DNA of 64,000 nt from Tamarix chinensis (lineage: Eukaryota; Streptophyta; Magnoliopsida; Caryophyllales; Tamaricaceae): contig CM060181.1 of the NCBI GenBank assembly GCA_030549775.1, positions 35,310,563-35,374,562 of the forward strand, read 5' to 3'. Each line of letters begins with the position of its first letter. The stretch's first letter is position 1. Positions 35,196 through 46,289 of this stretch are shown here, one piece after another. The notes under the pieces were generated by a model. It was not told the origin of the DNA, did no database searches, and saw only the letters and a list, made by a program, of their open reading frames with translations. Both the position numbers and the translations under genes were made by a program.

Positions 35196-36625
35196 TATAA
35201 TACCCCAAAACCTTAATTTAGGAATTAATAACAAAATAGGAATTAATAAGTGAGATTAATTAAATATACAATTTTTAATAAAATAATGTTATTATAATAA
35301 AAATAACTAAAGCCAAAAAGGAGGATAATAATGTAGGAATCAAATTAGTGGAGATTAGAATAATTTGATAAACTAAAATAGATTTTAAGAAAATTTTACC
35401 CATAATTTCTAAATAAATAGGAAAAATTAATTGATTAATTATACTAATTTTATCATTCTCAAACATTCAAAAAAATTAAAACACTCCAACCACCACATTT
35501 TTTTCCTTTTTCTCTCTTTTTCTTCCTTTTATTTTTCTTTCTTCCTTTTTCTTCTTTTCTTTCTTTTTCTTCCTTGTCATCAGTCTGGGCCAGCCTTACC
35601 CAGTGAAGCCCACTTCCTCTCCCCTTCCCCTCCTTTCATTCCTTCCCCCAACCCCTTCTTTTTTCCCACGCATGACCCAGCTCTCCCTACCCCATTCTTC
35701 CTTTTTCCATTTCTTCCCTTTTTTCCATCGTCTTCTCCTTCTCCCCTCACCTTCCCCTCAACCTAACCTACAGGGCATGCAACTAGCACTACCCTACATT
35801 GGTCCTCTCACCCTTGCATCCCTAACAACCCCACCTAACCCCTTTGTAACCCTACGAAAGGCCCAACCTTGTCCCCTCGGAACTTGCATAATTGTAGGCC
35901 TACACCAGCCTACCATCACTAGTCGGTAGGCACCTTCCCCACCCACTCCCTTGTTCTCATTACTCCTTTTCTTCTTCTTCTCCCCTATTTTTACAAAAGC
36001 TTCCCCCACCATTCTTCTCCTCTCTTTTTTTTCCTACCAAGAAACTCCCAACCATTTTCTCTAGTTGCCCCTTCAAACACAGCCACTACCATCACTGCAC
36101 TACGTCACCATCCAAACTACCACCCACTCTTTTCCCTACACCATCATCTACCAAAGTTTACCCTCCCCACCTCTAACTCTCCCTCCTCTTATCTCCCCAC
36201 TTGTATAAAGTGTGCAGCTCAAGTTGCCCTTTTGAACCCTTCGCCACCCCTTGTGCCACCTCCACCCATAACCACCATCTCCACTAGCTCCCTCTCTATC
36301 TAGAAATCCTCCCTCTCCCTTTCCATACTCTCCTTTTACTTTTTCTTCCCCTCCTATCCCTTCCTCCACTTCTAGTCACCACCACCACCTCTATCATGGC
36401 ACACTACCGACACCACCACAACCCCCTCTATCCTAGGAACCCTACCACCTAACAAAAAACCGCTCCCCTTCCCTTTTCTAACCCCAAAATTCCATCTTTT
36501 CTACTACTATCAAATCAACCACCTTTATGTCACTGCCGTCGCCACCCTAGTTGTCACATCCTCTCCGGTTGTGCCCTAACCTTTATTTTTATTTAAGTAA
36601 AATTTATTTTAAATATTTTCTGTTA

Positions 36626-36645
36626 TTATTATTATCATTATCATT

Positions 36646-36740
<95 letters not shown>
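36626..36740 (+). repeat. (ATC)n/(ATT)n microsatellite in the E3 3' LTR
   Basis: A run of ATC, then ATT units, over about 110 bp. The matching site in the 5' LTR (29637-29665) has only a short TTATTATTATTA run, so the expansion postdates insertion or differs by conversion history. Confidence 0.85.
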
Positions 36741-38084
36741 CACGAACCTATTTAGTAACATTTAGCTACAAATTAATGAAAGAAGAAGGAAAATAAGTAA
36801 GAAGAAAGTTAATATTAGTGTTCCATTTTTATAGGTGAACCAAACCCTTCACATAAGATGGCGTAGGATTCGTGCTCTAAGCTAGTGTCTTATTAGGTAA
36901 GGATATGGTTAAAGCTAAATTATATGTTTTATGGTCTCATGGATGTTTTGATATGTGCTATGTATGATATGTGAGTATGGACTAAAATGTGTGTAGTGCT
37001 ACTTAGTTTGTATGAAGCTAATGTAAGCGATGTATGTGTTATGATATGTGTGATATGGGTGATATGACTTGTATTTTATGGTATGCTCTTATGTATAGTT
37101 GTTATAAAATAACCTATATATTAAGATGGCCTTAGGTGGAAAGATGAGTTTTTGGGGAGCTAAAAGGAATAATTAGGGTGGAGTGATTAGAGAGAAGTGA
37201 GAAAAATCCTAATTACCTTATGATTTATGGTCAACAAAATAAAGGGATAATAATAGTAAAATGAAGGGATGGAGTAAATCTTGTATGGGTGTGTAAGGAT
37301 TGCATGGGGTGGTTAGCCTTTATATAGAGGTAAAGTTTATGTGAAAAAAAGTGGTTTAAGGTTTAAGCAAGTTGAGGGAAGAATGCTTAGGGTAATTAGA
37401 ATCTATGGGTCAAAAATATACATGGGTTGGTAGAAGTGTGCATGGGGCTTAACTAGAGTTTTTGGGAAAATCCCTAAGTAGGGGAGTGTGTGAAAGGGTT
37501 GATGGTGATTGGTCAAAAGTTAGGGTTGGGATTAGAAGGGTGTCTTATGAAGGGGTTGAGTCATGTGGTAAAGAGGATGGAGTGTATGTGTGAAGGGATG
37601 GTGTAAAAGAAAGAATGAGTATTAGGGTTTTGGTGTGGCCAACTAGGGTTTTTCTTATCACATATGGAAGATGGGGAGTACGATTGTGATGTTGGATGTG
37701 GGTTGAATGAAGTGATGGTGTTAAAATAAAAGGGAGTTGGGCCATGTATTATAAAGAGAGGTTAGGGCCACATAGGCTAGATTAGGGTTTCTAATGGGAA
37801 ACCCTAGCAGTTGATGGTGAGTTAAGGTGGAGAGATGGGAAAGTGGGCCTAGACCATCTGTATGGGGGTGTTTGGATTCATGGTGAGTAGGGGAAAGGTG
37901 CACCAGAAGTCTTGGTGAGGGTAGAGGTCCCAAGATATAGGATTAGTTTAGGAAGTTTGGGGTCTGAGATGGGAGTCCATTGAGGGCATGCTAGTCTAGT
38001 TGGGGTTACATGTTGAATAAGATACGAGTAAAACACTAATTACTTAAAGTGAAAGATTATCGAGTCAAGCCTTAATTAGAGTGT

Positions 38085-38410
38085 TTTCTGGTCTACCAAC
38101 TATAATAGTGGCCAGGAGCCTTCTTGCCTTAGAGTGTATTCCAATCCACCGTCTATAATAGTGGCCAGGCATATTTTACCCTAGAGTATCTTATCCAGTC
38201 CACTAGCTATAATAGTGGGGATTTCGAGCTCGATAAACCAAATCTTGTATGTTAATAAATCATGGAAAAGACACTAACTACTTATAGGAGAACATCTCGT
38301 GGGTTAGGGCTAGGTTGGGATGAATTTTGGTCCACCAGCTATATTAGTGGTCAGGTGTGTTTTACCCTAGAGTATCATTTATGATCCACTGGCTATAATA
38401 GTGGGGTTCT
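38085..38410 (+). repeat. Tandem repeat with CCACTA...TAGTGG hairpins in the E3 3' LTR
   Basis: About five diverged units, each with a CTATAATAGTGG core (38099-38111, 38146-38164, 38200-38218, 38332-38350, 38386-38404) often preceded by CCTAGAGTAT. The best unit, 38200-38218, is CCACTA-7nt-TAGTGG, a perfect 6-bp stem. A related hairpin repeat occurs in the E4 LTR. Confidence 0.75.
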
Positions 38411-39056
38411 CGAACACACGTGGATATAATTCGAGAGATGTGTAAAGATGAATTTAATGGCCTATACCTTAATAATGATGATTATTCTGAATGGCATAAT
38501 GCATGTAATATCTGCTTGTTCATGTTATGTATGGTCTTATCCATATAGTTACCTTACTCGATATGTAGCGTACTGACCACCCCTCTCATGGATGCTACTC
38601 ATTCTGATGAGGAATGGCCCCTCCTGAGTTTGTGTATGTAGGAGATGATGCCATTGATGACTTTGATGTCTATGATGCCTTATACGAGACTGAGTGATGG
38701 CTTGTTGCATTTATTGTGGGGTTCAAAAAGGTGTTATCCAAACCTATCTTTATCTGTTTCCCTTGTCCTTTCACTTATCATTTATTTTTCCCATAGTGGG
38801 AATTATTGTATTTGCTTTCCATTTTTGCATCAACACTAACAATTGTGTACACTTATTTATTTACGAACTCTTGAAACCATTATGGTTTTTATTTATTACT
38901 CTCATTAATACTTTTAGTTTCTTTAGCTTTATGGCTAGTATGAGATTGGCTAGGATCAATCTTGTGTTGATCACAATGGTAGCACTCCCATTTTTAGTGC
39001 ATGATTTTTGGTATAAATGAAAAAAATTTCAATTGTAAATTTTTGGGGGTGTTACA

Positions 39057-39139
39057 CAAACATCCAGTATAGATAAAAGTCACTTCTCCCCAGATAATGA
39101 GTCAAAACCAACAAACTCATCCAACTAGTCATCAAAGAC
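39057..39139 (-). repeat. M LTR, part 2 of 3
   Basis: Short stretch after the E3 target duplication. By position it should continue M beyond 28585 (matching about 52640-52740 of E4), though similarity is weak. It ends where E5 LTR sequence begins. Confidence 0.35.
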
Positions 39140-40256
39140 CTACATTTAACATATGTAACCTAACGTTTTGTCTTATATCCTTGTCTTCCATGAAATTTAT
39201 ATTTCTTGTAATTCCATTATCTTGTACATCAATTGATATGAATCTCCAAAATTTATATTTAATTCATTTTGTTAATTGTTATAAATCATTTTGTGCTTAT
39301 AATTGTTTTTCTTATTATGTGCTTGATTAAAGGAATTAATGCAGCACAGGGAGAATGGACTTAAAGTTGTTGTAGCTGGTGAGGCTTTTGTTGCAGAAAT
39401 TTATTTTAAGTTAGGAAATCCCATGTGATGCATTCGCCGACAAAATTGGCTAATGGGGATTAAGTTGGCTGTATGACCCGCCACCCGACCCGTAATTAAA
39501 TGGGTTAGTTGGACTGTGGGTTAATCATCCCTTTGTAAACATACTTAACTAAATTATTTTAGCTGATGGGAATTAATTGTATTATTCTTTCTTTGTATTT
39601 TTTTAGGGCATGAAAGCTTGTAATTCTTGGGTTGTTTGCTTGATCCAGCCGTCGACCCCTTTGTTTTATTTCGATTGTTGTTCGGGCTGTTGTTGGGCTG
39701 AGTATGTATGGCCTACGATGTGTATTTGTACGATCCTTGCTGTATTTGTACGCCATATAAATATGGCCGGCCTTATACGGTGCTCACCGACACTTTTTGG
39801 TCGAATGAAAAGTGATCTGGAATTTTCTTCTGCTCTGTTCTCTCTCTCTCTCTCTTGTGATCTTCTCGCTCGCATTCTTCTGCTTCTTCTCTTCGATCTG
39901 TTCTTAATCGTTCTCACTTCTCAAATTCAGTAGCCGTTTTAATACTGCGCTTTGAGTTCTTGGATCTTCCTTTGGAAAATTCCTTAGGCTGATCTTGGCG
40001 AATCGAACCCCGCGCTCGATTATACTTCGATCCGAAATTTTTTTGAGAAACCCTAACAGGTTTCAATCATCAATGATCTTCGATAGCTTGAAATTCTTTT
40101 GAACATATACAATACCGACAAGAATTACTTGGCAAAATATTAGAAGAATAATAATTTTCAAGCACAATAAGTTTGATATCCTAGTATGCTAATTCTTCTT
40201 GTTATTCATCCCTTAAAGAATAAGATTGAAAGTGAGCTAGAGATGCTCCTAGATAA
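39140..40256 (-). repeat. E5 3' LTR, left-truncated and interrupted
   Basis: 39140-39233 and 40070-40256 align with about 45990-46289 (shared CCTTGT.TTCCATGAAA, GATCTTC.ATAGC, AATTCTTCTTGTTATTCATCCCTT). The remainder of the LTR, expected to the left, is missing. A purine tract (rc of 40257-40272) follows on the - strand. Confidence 0.75.
39234..40069. mobile_element. 836-bp solo LTR with TCAAT target duplication
   Basis: Starts TGATATGAATC and ends GGTTTCAATCA, with TCAAT on both sides (39229-39233 and 40070-40074); TGATNTGAA and the reverse complement of TTCAATCA form short inverted ends. It interrupts text that is continuous in the E5 5' LTR. It is GC-richer than its surroundings, with a TATAAATA box at 39756-39763, a CT run at 39839-39862, and ACCCGCCACCCGACCCG upstream, consistent with U3 promoter structure on +. 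The family is not recognised; no second copy is in the window. A 30-codon open stretch at 39334-39425 preceded by an AG looks exon-like. Confidence 0.75.
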
Positions 40257-43200
40257 TTCTCCCCTTGTAAATAATAATTTGACCTCAAATTAGCATCACT
40301 ACAGTAAGGAGATAAATCACCAATGTTGAAAGTCTTAGATACTCCTCTATAATGTTCAAGCAATTTAAGTTCATATGCATTATTTCAAGATTTTATTAAG
40401 ATTTTAAAAGATCCATATGATTTTTTCATTTGTTTGTTTTTCTATAGTTTAGATATCTTTCTTTTCTTAAATGCAACCATACCAAATCTCTTGGTTTAAA
40501 CACTTATGAATTTTAACTTTTATTTGCTTGAGTTTGGTATAATGCATTAGATATTTCTATATCATCTTTAATTTGTTGTTGAAGTTTTTAAAGAATTTTA
40601 TTCTTTCCATGCATCATAATTTTTAATATCTCCTCTTTTGAATGACAACAAATCAATGGGTATATAAGGATTAACCCTATAGACAACCTCAAAACAAGTC
40701 AAATTAGTTGTATTAGAAGAACTCCTAATATATACATATTCAGCATGTGTAAGCTTTATATTCTAATCCTTAGTACTCTTATTTACTAATCCTCATAGAA
40801 AAGTTCCTAGAGTTTTATTAGTCATTTCAATTTGACCATCCATTTGGGGATGATGAGGAGTAATAAACGTTAACTTAGTATCTAATATATGCCAAAGTGT
40901 CTTCCTAAAGTACCTTAAGAAGTTAACATCTCTATTTGATACTATTCTTTTGGGAACTCCATGTAACTTACTATTTCTTGAAAATATAAAGCTGCTACAT
41001 GTTTTGCATTATCAATCTTATTACAAGGTATGAAATGTGTCATTTTAGAAAATGAATCTACTACCACTAGAATAGAATCCTTACCATTTTTTGTCCTTGG
41101 TAAGCTCAAGATAAAATCCATGCTAACACTTTTCCAAGGTTGATTAGAAACTGGTAAAGGAGTATACAAAACCCTTATGGAAGAAATTTTTACTCTTTTA
41201 ACAAGTTGCTCATCTTCTAATAATAACTTGCACTAATTTTATCATTTGTGGCCAATAGAAGTTTTCTTATAATAATTCCATGGTTTTAAGAACTCAAAAA
41301 TAACTAGCTATACCCCCATGTAATTATTTAATTAGTAAATCATGTACACTAGATCAAGGTATATACAAATTATTAAGTTTGAAAAGAGAGTCATATTGTA
41401 GTAAATAATTACGACAATTAATATTCTTTTTACATGCATTATAGATGTCAACAAAATCTTCATATTTAGCATATAATTCCTTTAAAATTTCAAAGCCTAA
41501 TAATTTAACATCCAACATAGCTGATATATTGGATCTTCTAGATAGAGCATCTATCATGATATTTTCTTTAACACCAAAATGTTTGACAAAATGCACAAGG
41601 GGTTGTGAGAAACTAACCCATTTGACATGCCTATGACTAATCCTCTTTCGCCCATACAAATATTTTGAACTCTCATGGTCTAAATGCAAAATAAATGGCG
41701 TAGGTCTTATGTAATGAATCCATGTTTCTAAACTTCTTAGGATGGTATAGAACTCTTTATCATATGTTGAATAGTTTAGTTTTTCTCTACTTAATTTTGC
41801 ACTAAAAAAATTCTATAGCTCATTTTTTTCTTTTCAAAGTACACCTCCTATCCCTACCCCTATTATATCACATGTAACTTCAAATAATTTATCAAAGTCA
41901 GGTAAAGCTAGTACTAGTGCATTACATAGCTTATTTTTCAAATTTTGGAAGGCTTTAGTTATATCCTCTCTCTAATTAAATTCATCCTTCTTCATGAGTT
42001 GTGTTATTAGTGTAGCAATTATAGAAAAATCCTTAATGAATCTCCTATCAAAATTTTCCAAGCCATTAAAAATCCTCACCTCATAAATATCCTTAGGTAT
42101 CAGCAAATCTTTAATAGCCTCAATCTTTGTGAGATGAACTTTAATACCTCCGCTACTCACACTATATCCAAGGAAACCAATATTGAAAAGCATTAAATCA
42201 AATTTCTCCATTTTTCATGGATTTTAGTTTCCCTCAACTTATCAAATAACTTCCTTAAAATAATAAGTTGATCATGCTCATTTCTTCTATACACAGTATA
42301 CCACAATGAAAAATCCAAGACAAGGTCAAAGAACTTCATTTATTAGTCTCATAAGTGAATTAAGTGTATTACATAAACCAACATGCATCACAGTTCCTTC
42401 ATAAAGACCATATTTTTTTTAATATAGTTTTCCATTAATCCCCTCCTGTTATTTCATTTTATGATATCCACTTCTTAGAGCAATCTTAGAGAAAATGTTT
42501 TCTCCGCATAACTCATCTAACATGTAATCCAATCTTGGCATAGGAAATTGATATTTGATAGTTATATTATTCATAGCTCTTGAGTCAATAGACATGCGCT
42601 AGGTACCATCCTTTTTGGGGACAAGTAATGCAGGCACACAACATGGACACATGTTTTCCCTCATATACCCTTTTCTATGAGTTCTTATAGTTTTTTTTTA
42701 TTAGTCTCCTCTATATTACATCGATATGCAGGTCTATTAGGTAAAAATACACTAGTAAACAAATCCATGGCATGTTCTATTTCTCTCTTAGGTGATAAGT
42801 CATTAGGAAAAATATCATGATCCTCATCAGGAAGTTTGTTTATTTGAGGATTATAATTATTTCTCTCCTCTTGTCTTCACAATCATAGAATAGAAACTTC
42901 ATTCTTCTTGAATACATTTGACCATAGCCTTTTTATATAAGAATAAACTCCTTTTATTCTTGACTACACTCTCATTATCACATTTAGAAGCTTATGTTTA
43001 TACTTCTTCTTATACTTCTCAAATATATATTCATTAGTAATACCATTATGAATAATACTTCTATCATATTTCCATGGTCTACCTAATAAAATTCCACATG
43101 CATCCATAGGTAAGACATCACATAGTACATCATTAGGATAATTACCAATTTTAAATCATATTAGGGTTTGTTTAATTACTTTAATTCCATTTTCCTTATT

Positions 43201-43500
43201 TATCCATTATATAGAATATAGCTTTGGATGTGGTGTAGTATTCAAGCTAAAATCCTTCACCATCCTCTCATTGGCTACATTCATACAAGATTAACTATAA
43301 ATGGTAATACAACAAACTGTATCTCCTACACTTACTTTTATCTTAAATATCTTTTCTCTTCGAGTAAGTTGCTCCCTTGCTTGGACTTGAAGCACTCTTT
43401 CTAAGATATAACAAGCACTTTCTTCCTCCTCCGATTCATTATAAACTTCCCCAATAGGCTCCAATTTAGGATCTTCTTCACATGTCTCAATGGATTCAAA
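40257..43500 (-). pseudogene. E5 pol remnant: protease, RT, RNase H, integrase
   Basis: Read right to left. RT N-terminal text at about 42900-42600, then KIALRSGYHKMK near 42470. Where relatives have the YxDD box, the sequence reads VVYC followed by VYRRNEHD (about 42310-42270), so both catalytic Asp codons are deleted. RT thumb at 42211-41972 (FLGYSVSSGGIKVHLTKIEA). RNase H end at 41570-41540 (DALSRR). Integrase core at 41169-40942, with the first catalytic Asp in [14 protein letters not shown] and then [15 protein letters not shown], and the C-terminal part to about 40620. Multiple stops. It retains the RT/RNase H segment missing from E2. Confidence 0.8.
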
Positions 43501-44589
43501 TTCTTATATGGATAATACCTTTTGATTGGGACATTTGAGAGTAAAGTGTCCAAGCCCTTGGCATTTGAAACATTGCCTAGTAGAGAGTTTGTTCACTTTA
43601 TTCTTACCTTTCTCTACTATAGTAATCCCTTCTTTTTTAACAAGATTTGTAGAAGTTGAAATACTTGGTCCACACATTATAGTTTGAGTACTTGACTAGT
43701 ACTTTAAAGATAGAGAACTTTGTTTGGCATAAGACTTAGTGGATTTAATTTGTTTTTCAAGTCTTTAGGATAACTTAATCATGTCATCTAACGAGCCATA
43801 TAGACAAGTCTCAATTTTACCTCGAATCATCATGTTAAGGCCACCTAAAAATCTAGCACATGTTTGTTCCTCCCTTTCATGGATATCACATACACGTACC
43901 AACCTTCTAAACTCTCTAATGTATTCTTCAACACTTACAAGTCCCTATATAAGAGTAGTTAAGTTAATATAATTATCTTGCTCATACTCTTTAGGGATAA
44001 ATTTCTTCCTTAGATGCTTTTTAATTTTTTTTTCCAAGATTTTATTTTTGATTTACCTTATCATTCCCTAGCCCTCTTTAGATTATCATACCATACCCTA
44101 AAAAACTTCTTAAACTTAAAAAGTCACTACTCTACATTTTTGCTCGTCTTGATAATATTTAAACTCAAAGATAGCCTCCACTTCATGTAACCACTCAAGA
44201 AATAAGTTTACATCAAGTTTACTATTAAAATTGGGAAGATCAAGCTTAATTTCTTTATCTTCCTTTTTATGATACTTTGGTTGATGGTCATAGAACTTTT
44301 GATTACTTCCACTCCTTATAAACCATTCATCATGGTTTATTATTGAACTTAGATACATTCCCTTAGCTGGATAATTTACTTTTATAGCACTTCCTAATCC
44401 GACTCCATAAAACGCCCTTTCCTCTTAAATGTTTTAAGCCCATTCTTGCTCTATAAACTTAGATTATAACTTTTGTAGTTGAGTTTATATTACAAGCATT
44501 TGCCTAAGCAAAGCATTAGTGACATCTAAATTTTTTGCAAGGTTTTTAATAGCATCAAACATGGCTTGGAAAAAAAATTTCCCCTCCAT
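43501..44589 (-). pseudogene. E5 gag remnant with intact CCHC knuckle
   Basis: ATG at 44589 on - (rc of CAT 44587-44589). The gag core at 44358-44116 contains IKLDLPNFNSKLDVNLFLEW followed by LHEVEAIFEFK. The knuckle at about 43577-43519 reads CFKCQGLGHFTLKCPNQ, with all four CCHC ligands. Stops and frameshifts elsewhere. Confidence 0.75.
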
Positions 44590-45486
44590 TTTTTGTCTAC
44601 TTCAACCCTAAAACACTCAAATTCCACTAGTTTTTTGGTTTAGTTAGTTACCCCTAAGACAACCCAACACCACAATGTAATTGTTGTTTAATTATTGTGC
44701 AATGATTTAAGTCTAATGAATATAATATACAATAAGAAATAATTATACTAATCACATAACAAAATAGGCACACCTAAACACTTATCTTGCTAAATTCTTG
44801 ATTTAGAATTTAGTAAGTTTCAAAAACTCCTTCCAAAACCCTTAAAACTTTATGCATGTATTCAAACCCTTCAAGTTTAAGTTCATGTAGTAAAAAAGCA
44901 AAAACGCCTATCAATCCACACTAAATCTAATAGATAAGGAAACTTAATATTTGAACACTCAAATATCAAAATACACAATTAAAAACCAAAACAAAATACA
45001 GACACCCTAATCAGACAAACGCTTCAACCATATACAACTTTCACAAATCATGCACGCTTAGTAAATTCTAATACCAACCTATGATCACCACACGTGATCA
45101 AAAAACATCAAAGACAACTTAAGAATGCAAATTTTCATGAAAAAAAATAAAAATTCAAAAAAAATAATTTAAAGCTACACATAGCACGTAAAATTCTGCA
45201 CACACTACAGGTATGAAAATATCCAAGACTGTGTCAAGCTTCTAATGTAAGATTAATCAAGATCCTTGCAAGAACCATGCAATATTTTGTTATCACATAC
45301 AAGGAAACGTAATACATGCTATTTTTTCCAAGGATTACAAAATAATTCATCAAGATTCAAAGATTTCAATCAATAGAATCAAGAATCTTACAAGAACATC
45401 CAATTTTGCTTATGTTGAAGTCAAAACACTAGTTGAATTCTACACTTGAATTGTTAACACTATTAACCTCACTGTGATATGAAATT
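44590..45486 (-). other. E5 leader and degenerate primer site
   Basis: About 0.9 kb, AT-rich, non-coding. Next to the LTR the - strand reads TTCATATCACAG, a poor match to the Met-type primer site kept by E2. Confidence 0.55.
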
Positions 45487-46289
45487 TGATGTGGAATATT
45501 ATCAACACATAATCATCTACAAAACCAATATCTTTTCAATGGTCCTCAAGTATTATAAAATCTTTAAAAGCTTCCTTGAACTCAAATGATCGGAGTTGAT
45601 TTCTATGTTGTGTTTAGATGGTGGATAAGATCTAACCTAAGATCTTTAACCTTCTAAAGATGTATCATCTATTTCTCAATAGAATTAACTCTAACACTCT
45701 CCAAGGCTCTCTCAAAGAAGAATAAGAACAAGAAGAAGAACACATGGCCTTTGTGTAAATTCTCTCTATTCAAAATTCTTATTCATTTGTTATGCATCTC
45801 TCTATGTCGAGATCAAGTGTAAAAGGATATATATATATACAAGAACACATGAAAGCCCTTTCATTAATAAGCCTATATACTCAGCCTTGTTAATAAAAAT
45901 AAAACTTTTAGAACAGAAAAAGTATATACATATGAGTTACAATGATATTTTAAAAGCATTAAAAACTATACAACAAAATAACAAAGCAACATAAACTCTA
46001 AATATGTAATACATAAATTTAATATATGTAATCCAAATTTGTGTCTTGTAACCTTGTATTCCATGAAACTTGTAATTCTTGTGATGCCATTGTATTGTAT
46101 ATCAAAGATCTTCAATAGCTTTAATTTCTTGCAAAAATATACAATACATGTAAAAATTACTTAGCGAAGCATTAGAAGCATAAGAATTTTCTAAGCACAA
46201 TGAGTTCCATCTCCAAGTATGCTAATTCTTCTTGTTATTCATCCCTTGAAGAATGAGATTGAGAGTGAGCTAGAGATGATCCTATATCA
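45487..46289 (-). repeat. E5 5' LTR
   Basis: 803 bp, TGATGTGG to CCTATATCA on +. Similar in length and end structure to the E2 LTRs, with recognisable but diverged text (AGAAGAAGAACACA versus AGAAGAAGAAAAAACACACA). Confidence 0.8.

Larger units (their letters stand above)
28586..39056 (+). mobile_element. E3: Tekay/Del-like Ty3/gypsy chromovirus with target duplication CAAAC
   Basis: The 5' LTR starts TATAATACCC at 28586, preceded by CAAAC (28581-28585). The 3' LTR ends GGGGGTGTTACA at 39056, followed by CAAAC (39057-39061). The 3' LTR also starts TATAATACCCC (35196), so the TG-to-TA change was present when the element inserted. Internal order is gag, RT, RNase H, integrase, chromodomain, purine tract. 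The 5' LTR has lost its right third and the primer site by a deletion that joins LTR to gag near 30720. Confidence 0.9.
35196..39056 (+). repeat. E3 3' LTR (3.86 kb)
   Basis: Complete LTR: TATAATACCCC to TGTTACA. It holds a pyrimidine-rich block (35500-36560), a trinucleotide microsatellite (about 36626-36740), and a tandem repeat with hairpin cores (38085-38410). Frames at 35431-35929 and 36551-36796 are simple-sequence artefacts. Confidence 0.85.
39140..46289 (-). mobile_element. E5: second CRM/Reina-like chromovirus
   Basis: Same family as E2: equivalent gag start, CCHC knuckle, pol text, leader length and LTR type. The 5' LTR (45487-46289) starts TGATGTGG and ends TATATCA on +. The 3' LTR (39140-40256) lacks its left part and carries an 836-bp solo LTR. 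It lies in LTR M, whose text resumes after 46289. Confidence 0.8.

Noticed and set aside
35431..36012. Overlapping frames on both strands in the E3 3' LTR
   Set aside because: Simple-sequence bias (pyrimidine-rich DNA lacks stops) with no match to the partner LTR.
36551..36796. Poly-Ser/poly-Leu open frame
   Set aside because: Translation of the ATC/ATT microsatellite.
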